Position numbers and translations under genes: made by a program
Notes under the pieces: generated by a model
The model's input: only the letters and a program-made list of their open reading frames with translations
Told to the model about the DNA's origin: nothing
The model's database searches: none
In this document: positions 58,659 through 64,000 of the stretch, piece after piece
Layout of the letters: each line of letters opens with the position of its first letter
Numbering within the stretch: the stretch's first letter is position 1
NCBI GenBank assembly: GCA_934255455.1
Contig: CAKQNS010000001.1
Span: 62,001-126,000, forward strand
Length of the DNA: 64,000 nt
Direction: 5' to 3'
DNA from: an uncultured Alphaproteobacteria bacterium
GTDB lineage: Bacteria > Pseudomonadota > Alphaproteobacteria > Rs-D84

Positions 58659-60290
58659 ATGGTCAAGAGAGAAATGAAATTCACCGCAAGATTTTTGCCG
58701 GTTATTTTGGCGCTGGTATCTGGAATGCCCGCGGTGGCTGCCGTGCCAACAACGGTTGGAAATAATCTGACCGCGTATAATGGGTCGGCGGCGGCAATGA
58801 ACAATAATACATGGAATTCCATGATGAACAGTCGCAGTGGCACCGGCAACGCCCCAACGGTTGATTTTGGCAATTGCAACGCGGTTATTATGCGGTGTGC
58901 ACAGCCGAAATGCGCGTCGGGTGGGTGCACATCACTGGATGTGGCGCGGCCGATTGTTTCGGGCTGTGTTCAGTCTAATGCGAATTGCGCGCAATATGGC
59001 AACGATTTGGTGGAATATATTTCGGCACAATTGGTTGCCAATTCCACGGCCAAGGCAAACGCGGTGGCGGCCGCGGCGCAAACGGCGGCGGCAAATGCCG
59101 CGGCCCAGCAAAACGCCCAACAATTACAGGCTATGCAGCAACAGATGCAACAAATGCAATCTGAAATGGCGTCGCAAAATGCGCAAACTGTTGCGCAATT
59201 GCAAAGCGCGCTGGAACAACAAAAAGAATTGACGGCCCAGGCCGTTGCATCGGCCACGGCGGCCGCGCAGACGGCGGCGGAATCGACATCAACAGCCGCG
59301 GCGGCGTCGTCGGGCGTGTCGGCGGACGTATTGGCGCGTGAACAAATTGCCGGCCAGGTTTTATCCAAAATTGAAAATGCCCAAACCGCATTAAAGACAT
59401 TAAAGGCGACTATGAACGACACATTTGAATATGCCGGGTGCGACGCGTCTGGCAACAATTGTGCGGGTCCAAAACGCGTCAAGGCATTCAAACAACGTGC
59501 GATGAATTTCTTTGAACCATATAACAATGTGTTGGATGAATTGTACGATGCATTGATTATGGCGCAATCGGTTGGTGTTGATATTTCCGACATTTATATG
59601 ATGTTAAATGGCACGTGTAACGCATGGGCGCAGTATATGTGCCAGGCCGGCCAGACTATGCACTATACAACCGAAGATTGCAAGGATGGCAAATCAACCG
59701 CCAGTGGTGCGAAATGCACCGTTGGTTCGGTTAAACCGATGTCTGATGGTGGGTGCCAATTGGTAAAAATGCTGACCGATAATGACGAGGTTCAACGCAA
59801 TTGGCTGTACCCAGACGAGAGCGACAGTGGTGTATCAATTCAGGTTGGTTGTGCGTCCGAGGCACTGGATAATTCCGCATTATTCCGCAGCCGTAAAAAA
59901 CAGGCATCAATTGACATTGATACACTGCAACGCATAATTGAACAAGATGCCCCCACCACCGGGGTCAGCCGTTTAAGCAAGAATAAACAATCGACACCGC
60001 AAAAATATTGTGCCGTGGACGAAGAATCATTGGCCGACCTGCAAAAGGTTGCCAGCCTGAAAACATTGCCCAGCAAGGTTTGCGTCACGGATACATACCT
60101 GGACACCAAATGTGAAAACAGTGGTTGTGGTATAAACGCCGCCCAGGCTGCGGACGCCAGCAAGAATATTCAAAAAACGATGTTGGCGACAGCGGAAAAT
60201 ACAGAAACGTGCGTTGGTGAATGTGCAGAATGCGAGAAAAATGGTGGCGAGTGGAATCCCGTTGCGCAAGCTTGTGCTGAAAAAGATTAA
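58659..60290 (+). CDS. Secreted Gln/Ala coiled-coil protein with Cys-rich ends, unknown family
   Basis: I do not recognise this 543-aa protein. A signal peptide (FLPVILALVSGMPAVAAV) is followed by a Cys-rich patch (CNAVIMRCAQPKCASGGCTS), then a long Ala/Gln-rich helical region (residues 125-230, for example QQLQAMQQQMQQMQSEMASQ) that should form a coiled coil. The C-terminal half has scattered cysteines and ends CVGECAECEKNGGEWN. A later in-frame ATG (58674, MKFTARFL) could be the true start; a promoter-like pair would place the transcript start at the first ATG. It is followed three bases later by another secreted protein. Confidence 0.65.
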   Translation: MVKREMKFTARFLPVILALVSGMPAVAAVPTTVGNNLTAYNGSAAAMNNNTWNSMMNSRSGTGNAPTVDFGNCNAVIMRCAQPKCASGGCTSLDVARPIVSGCVQSNANCAQYGNDLVEYISAQLVANSTAKANAVAAAAQTAAANAAAQQNAQQLQAMQQQMQQMQSEMASQNAQTVAQLQSALEQQKELTAQAVASATAAAQTAAESTSTAAAASSGVSADVLAREQIAGQVLSKIENAQTALKTLKATMNDTFEYAGCDASGNNCAGPKRVKAFKQRAMNFFEPYNNVLDELYDALIMAQSVGVDISDIYMMLNGTCNAWAQYMCQAGQTMHYTTEDCKDGKSTASGAKCTVGSVKPMSDGGCQLVKMLTDNDEVQRNWLYPDESDSGVSIQVGCASEALDNSALFRSRKKQASIDIDTLQRIIEQDAPTTGVSRLSKNKQSTPQKYCAVDEESLADLQKVASLKTLPSKVCVTDTYLDTKCENSGCGINAAQAADASKNIQKTMLATAENTETCVGECAECEKNGGEWNPVAQACAEKD

Positions 60291-60292
60291 AA

Positions 60293-61024
60293 ATGATAAA
60301 AACGAAAAGCATTTTGTCTGAAATTTTAATTGCAATGCGGCGCGTTGCGGTTTGTGCCGTGGTGGCGGCCATGGCATCGCCCGCCCTTGCCGCCGACAAC
60401 GGGTGCAACAACGAAGACAACGATCGTATTGTTGCCGAATTGGCATTGTGCAGTACACATGCATATAACACCGGTCTGACACAAAACCCAACCGATGCCA
60501 CGGAAAAGCAATTGATGCACGATGTGGTTGCGCTGAAAACAACCGTCATAACGCAACAAATGAAAAAGCAATATGACTATCTGGATGCGACATTGCGCCG
60601 TTTCAAAACCCAATTGGAAAAGGCCGTATTGACCACCAAGTTGGAGGCCGCCGGTGCATCAACCAGCGATTCTGGGTCGGGCTCTAAATCAAATGACAAA
60701 AATGTTGTGTTGTCTGGCGCCGAAAATTGTTTGATGAAAACCAGTACCACATCTGGGCTGGAATGCATTCAGAACAATATTCGTATTGTGCTGAACGCGG
60801 TGTCATCGGGCAATATTGGTGACGCCAAACGCCAATTAGAGAAAGATTTAGAATTTGCAAAATCGTTTAGTGCAAGTACCGATAGTGATTATTGCAAAAA
60901 ACTGTCCGCCAATCGCGATACCGTAAACAACTGTGCCTATGCATTGAATATCAGTGTGTTGCAGGCTATTGAGAAAAATACAGCTCAACAACGTCAACAA
61001 CAATCTGGATATGGTATCAGATAA
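60293..61024 (+). CDS. Secreted helical protein of unknown function
   Basis: The 243-aa protein has a signal (VAVCAVVAAMASPALAA) and is otherwise mainly helical, with four to six cysteines (GCNNE, LALCS, ENCLMK, LECIQ, DYCKK, NNCAYA) that may pair. A Ser/Gly-rich linker (DSGSGSKS) divides it. It begins three bases after the previous gene stop, so both are co-translated, and a terminator follows. Like its neighbour it has no match I can name. The shared Cys content suggests they act together outside the inner membrane. Confidence 0.6.
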   Translation: MIKTKSILSEILIAMRRVAVCAVVAAMASPALAADNGCNNEDNDRIVAELALCSTHAYNTGLTQNPTDATEKQLMHDVVALKTTVITQQMKKQYDYLDATLRRFKTQLEKAVLTTKLEAAGASTSDSGSGSKSNDKNVVLSGAENCLMKTSTTSGLECIQNNIRIVLNAVSSGNIGDAKRQLEKDLEFAKSFSASTDSDYCKKLSANRDTVNNCAYALNISVLQAIEKNTAQQRQQQSGYGIR

Positions 61025-61048
61025 AAAACGCCACCGGCGTTTTTGTCG
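61022..61048 (+). terminator. Intrinsic terminator after the secreted helical gene
   Basis: AAAACGCC/GGCGTTTT stem with T-run. Confidence 0.7.
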
Positions 61049-61096
61049 CGTGTGGCAGGCATTGATACGCGCAACGGATACCAAGGTGCTTGGAAA

Positions 61097-61127
61097 TAAA
61101 AAACGCCCAAACGGGCGTTTCTTTATG
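61097..61127 (-). terminator. Terminator of the 61123-62379 gene
   Basis: AAACGCCC/GGGCGTTT stem; the last bases overlap the stop codon region. Confidence 0.75.
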
Positions 61128-62379
61128 GACACAGGGTCAATTGATTTAACACATTTTGAACATCGGTATTTATCGACACCGTTGTCTCGCGTTGCAGACC
61201 GTCGGTATATGTATAATTAAATTTGGCGTCACGGAATTCCGGTGCGGCCGCGTACGCCGCCTGGAATGGGGCCAACATGGCCGTAAACCATTGACGACCA
61301 CGACACAGGCATCCATTGCGAACATCGGCCGCAACCGCCGCGGTTGCTGTGTTTGGATATTTTGTGTCCAGTTCCGCGTCTGTCATCATTAAACAACGCG
61401 CCCCCAGACCATAGAAATTCGCATCATCAACCATAAATTTGTAAACCAATCCATCGGACGCGCCCGCGCGACGCAATGAATATGCCAAACCATCGGTGCA
61501 ACACGCGTTGGCTGATGCCATCAACATTTTATACCGCGCAACCAACGGTGCCGCCACATCGGCCGATGCCGATATTTCGGGGTTGGCGCGTGCGGCGGTT
61601 ATAAAATCGGCCATCACATCGGCGCGCAATTTCGGACTGCGCGGTGAAACGGTTTCGCGCACAATTGGTTTACGGCGCCAAATATTGCATTCGGTTTCGG
61701 TTTCAAATGGGCAACCATCACTGCGGCCAAATACAACCTGGACTGTTTCGGTCATATCCTGGGCCGTGTATTCGGCGCGCGGTGCAACCGTCGGGGCAAC
61801 CGGGCCATCGGTCCACAAATTGTCACATGGCTTTTGTGGTGTCAACAATTCTTCGATGCGGGCACGTGTGGCCGCGGCATCCGCCATATTTTGGTTATAT
61901 AAACTGATTGCCAGGTCATCTTCACTTTGCGTGGTGACCATGGGCGCATTGGCAATATATATTTCGTCCATCGGGGCCAGAAACCAATCAGAAAAATCTT
62001 TGTCGCGGTATGACGATATGGAATCGTCCCAAATTGGCACGCCATCGCGCCAATCAACCGTTTTGTCAAACCCGCGTGATTGATAATTGCCCTGGGTCCC
62101 GTCCCACAATGGCTTGCGCGTGTCGGCCGGTACCGGTTTTATGGTCAACAATTTTGCCTGGCGCATTTGTGGTTGGACCGGCGTCATATTTTGTTCAATG
62201 TATTCAACGGGCGCACTGTATTCCATGGCCGGCACAGCCGTGTCTGCCACATCAATAATACGCGCCGATGCGTGAAATGGTTCAATATCACAGCCCACGC
62301 CAATACACTCGGATGCGCGCGCCGCCGGCAATCCACACAAACACAGTATGGATGACAAGATAAAAATTCTGCTTTTCAT
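61123..62379 (-). CDS. Secreted protein of unknown function (418 aa)
   Basis: I do not recognise it. The ATG at 62379 was chosen since it begins a signal peptide (IFILSSILCLCGLPAARA) and follows CAAGGT; the frame is open further upstream but reads through the divergent promoter region. The mature chain has Cys pairs (ECIGVGCDIEP, CCTDGLAYS, GCLCRGRQW) and a Pro-rich segment (LTIKPVPADTRKPLWDG) near the N-terminus. The C-terminal half is helical and ends with a strand pattern. It is transcribed toward the preceding genes and shares a 134-base intergenic region with the divergent beta-barrel gene. Confidence 0.65.
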   Translation of the reverse strand: MKSRIFILSSILCLCGLPAARASECIGVGCDIEPFHASARIIDVADTAVPAMEYSAPVEYIEQNMTPVQPQMRQAKLLTIKPVPADTRKPLWDGTQGNYQSRGFDKTVDWRDGVPIWDDSISSYRDKDFSDWFLAPMDEIYIANAPMVTTQSEDDLAISLYNQNMADAAATRARIEELLTPQKPCDNLWTDGPVAPTVAPRAEYTAQDMTETVQVVFGRSDGCPFETETECNIWRRKPIVRETVSPRSPKLRADVMADFITAARANPEISASADVAAPLVARYKMLMASANACCTDGLAYSLRRAGASDGLVYKFMVDDANFYGLGARCLMMTDAELDTKYPNTATAAVAADVRNGCLCRGRQWFTAMLAPFQAAYAAAPEFRDAKFNYTYTDGLQRETTVSINTDVQNVLNQLTLCP

Positions 62380-62513
62380 ACCTTGAATAATATCACAAAA
62401 CAGCGGCTTTTTGAACATAAATTTATGATATTTGTTTTTTACTTGTGTGATTATCCTATAACCGATACGATACAAGAATAGATTCACATTACACACAGAA
62501 CAGGAGAATATAC

Positions 62514-63479
62514 ATGAAACCGACCATTTTGTATCCATTATCAGTGATCGCGGCACTGTTTGTCGTGCCGACATTGGCCGATGAAGCGTCCACACCCATG
62601 GTGCCAGACACCGAATTGGCTACTGCGCCGGCCGCCGCCGATACGGCAATTGTTTCGGCCCCGGACGTGGCGCCCATTGTGGCGGATGCCACGATTGTGC
62701 GCAACCCAAAAACAAAATTCCCGCGCGGTATGCAAATTGGTGTTGGCGTGTCGGCAACCAGTGGCCTGAACGGATTTGTTGGGTATGCAAACAAAGATTT
62801 TGATTCTTTTTGGTGGAAACGATTCGGATTTCGTGTTGATTTTGCCAGTACTCGTCCCATTAAATCGGCAATAAATTCGGCAATCGATTCGGCAATGGGC
62901 GATGATGGAATTGATATTGGCGATAACTTGGCCATAAATGACGGCGCAATAAATGCACATCATGCGGCTGCCTTGGTTGATTTTTACCCGTTCGGTAACA
63001 CTTGGTTTTTGGGCGGAATTCGTCTGACCGGCGGATATTATACCGGAAAATTGGACATAGACGCCAATCTGGCGGGGAAAATTGACGGATTGCCATCCGA
63101 TTCGTTTGAATTCAAATTGATGAATAATTTATACCGCTATACCGGCAATGGTGTTCGTGGCACCGCGCACGCCGATTGGAAATATTCGGGCCCATATCTG
63201 GGCACCGGGTTTGATTTAGGGCTGTTCGCCGGCTTCAAGATTTATATGGATGCGGGCGTCGTGTTCACAAATAAATCGGCACAACTCAGCCTGGATGTGC
63301 CGTTTGACGGATTGCAACAATTTGATGCTGCGACAAACGCCTGGCAAAATGTGACCGCTGGCACCATGCAGGACGAGGTTGAACGTGTCAAGGCCGAGGC
63401 CTTGGCGGACGCCCAGCACGAATTGGATGATAACAAGTTTTATCCGATGGTCAAATTGGGCTTTATGTACAGGTTCTGA
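62514..63479 (+). CDS. Outer-membrane beta-barrel protein, porin-like
   Basis: The 321-aa protein has a signal peptide (ILYPLSVIAALFVVPTLA), an acidic Ala/Pro-rich linker (to residue 60), then a barrel-like body of alternating strands (GMQIGVGVSATSGLNGFVGY, GGIRLTGGYYTG, PYLGTGFDLGLFAGFKI, YMDAGVVF). It ends KLGFMYRF, with a terminal Phe as BAM substrates require. It resembles OmpA/OprF-type small barrels. The start follows CAGGAGAATATAC. It is divergent from the secreted protein gene and ends before a terminator. Confidence 0.75.
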   Translation: MKPTILYPLSVIAALFVVPTLADEASTPMVPDTELATAPAAADTAIVSAPDVAPIVADATIVRNPKTKFPRGMQIGVGVSATSGLNGFVGYANKDFDSFWWKRFGFRVDFASTRPIKSAINSAIDSAMGDDGIDIGDNLAINDGAINAHHAAALVDFYPFGNTWFLGGIRLTGGYYTGKLDIDANLAGKIDGLPSDSFEFKLMNNLYRYTGNGVRGTAHADWKYSGPYLGTGFDLGLFAGFKIYMDAGVVFTNKSAQLSLDVPFDGLQQFDAATNAWQNVTAGTMQDEVERVKAEALADAQHELDDNKFYPMVKLGFMYRF

Positions 63480-63502
63480 TGGTCGAATCGACCGCCAGAT
63501 GC

Positions 63503-63533
63503 ATACAGGCCGCATTTTTGCGGCCTTTTTTGG
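63503..63533 (+). terminator. Intrinsic terminator after the barrel gene
   Basis: AGGCCGCA/TGCGGCCT stem with T-run. Confidence 0.85.
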
Positions 63534-63704
63534 TGGAAACCGAATCAGATTTTGCCCAAAATACGAATCGTGGAACGGCCAAAAAACAAAAAAATCAAAA
63601 AAAATTGAAAAAAATTTAAAATAAAAAACAGTGAATTTTCAGTGTGTTGGGAATGTTTTGCCGGGGGCGGGCAAATTTTTTCAAAATTATTTTCGAAAAA
63701 GCGC

Positions 63705-63733
63705 TTGACTTTTTTCAACTTTCGGCTCATACT
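63705..63733 (+). promoter_or_regulatory. Strong promoter at the right edge, possibly of an rRNA operon
   Basis: TTGACT and CATACT are separated by 17 bases, in a gap without genes to the window end. The bases after it (63734-64000) are a leader with a perfect hairpin GATTTTTGAT-GCAA-ATCAAAAATC (63869-63892). No 16S sequence is in the window, so the rRNA assignment is inferred from the length of the untranslated leader. Confidence 0.5.
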
Positions 63734-64000
63734 ATGCGGGCTTTCAAGTTGGGAACAAATCAAAAAAGACTCTCAACCCCTGAAATTCTGCGGTTATCGG
63801 AACAACCGAATGAATAGGGTTCCTGATAAACTCGCAAACATTGTGAATAAAAGCAGCTCATCAAGATTTTTGATGCAAATCAAAAATCGTTCAAGAAGAG
63901 ATATGCAGACAGTTGAATTTGGAAATATCCAAACTTTGACTAAGTCAATGTGCATATCCTAGACAGGTAGTAGGTTTACATATTAAACCTCGTTAAAAAA
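63734..64000 (+). other. Long untranslated leader to window edge
   Basis: No convincing coding frame is present. The stretch holds a hairpin at 63869-63892, TGACTAAGTCA palindrome near 63938 and GTAGTAGGTTTACATATTAA near the end. It reads like the leader of a stable RNA or other long transcript whose gene lies right of the window. Confidence 0.4.

Overview
The window is a 64 kb, moderately AT-leaning, densely coded piece of bacterial chromosome. Its gene content is alphaproteobacterial: an alpha-type SspB, a DUF4167 protein, a rsmG-parA-parB neighbourhood with parS-like sites, the LptD/SurA/RlmN string, and a Gram-negative envelope set (LpxD, FabZ, LptD, LptF, Pal, LpoB-like, MacAB-TolC). The many short intergenic repeats and the unfamiliar cysteine-rich secreted proteins suggest a poorly described, possibly host-associated alphaproteobacterium. 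An RF32/Enterousia-like lineage is my guess only; no rRNA is in view to test it.

Layout. 1-2.7 kb: end of accC, a small unknown gene, sspB, recF, tRNA-Cys. 2.7-7.3 kb: TolC-, MacA- and MacB-type efflux genes. 7.4-8.1 kb: a structured RNA followed by a small HTH-like gene (copy A). 8.3-10.2 kb: infC with an ATT start, a divergent uracil-DNA glycosylase, pal. 10.4-16.3 kb: parB, parA, a gene with an HExxH motif lying between two parS-like sites, rsmG, a TPR gene, gpsA. 16.4-16.8 kb: a second, inverted copy of the structured RNA plus HTH gene (copy B). 16.9-24.2 kb: xseB, mutS, an unknown gene, truB, rpsO, pnp, ybaB, tRNA-Val. 24.2-24.4 kb: an unrelated structured-RNA candidate. 24.5-30.2 kb: an OmpA lipoprotein, then lptF-lptD-surA-like-rlmN read leftwards. 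30.2-36 kb: nusA, infB, lpxD, fabZ. 36-45 kb: der, a Yip1-like protein, LpoB-like and COG3014-like lipoproteins, an orphan VirD4/TraG ATPase, rsmE, an RsuA-family synthase, a TPR protein. 45-55 kb: a Skp/OmpH-like protein, an OmpA lipoprotein, a pilin-like gene, dnaX, DUF4167, three tandem giant pseudopilin-like genes, a zinc-ribbon protein, a secreted protein, rluD. 55-63.5 kb: four large or medium secreted proteins I do not recognise and an outer-membrane barrel. 63.5-64 kb: a strong promoter and untranslated leader, probably of a stable RNA operon beyond the window.

The most unusual item is the pair of RNA + HTH cassettes (7.62-8.08 kb and, inverted, 16.84-16.39 kb). Each has a near-consensus promoter, a 5' hairpin with an identical 7-nt loop, a long arm whose two strands differ completely in sequence between the copies yet stay complementary, two inner hairpins, an intrinsic terminator, and then a small gene with its own ribosome binding site. 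The 3' arm of one inner hairpin can also pair with a stretch overlapping the terminator stem, as in an attenuator or riboswitch. I cannot match it to any RNA family I know.

Intergenic spaces repeatedly carry a small set of repeat modules in different orders, usually just after gene terminators. All coordinates and calls come from reading the sequence; no database search was possible.
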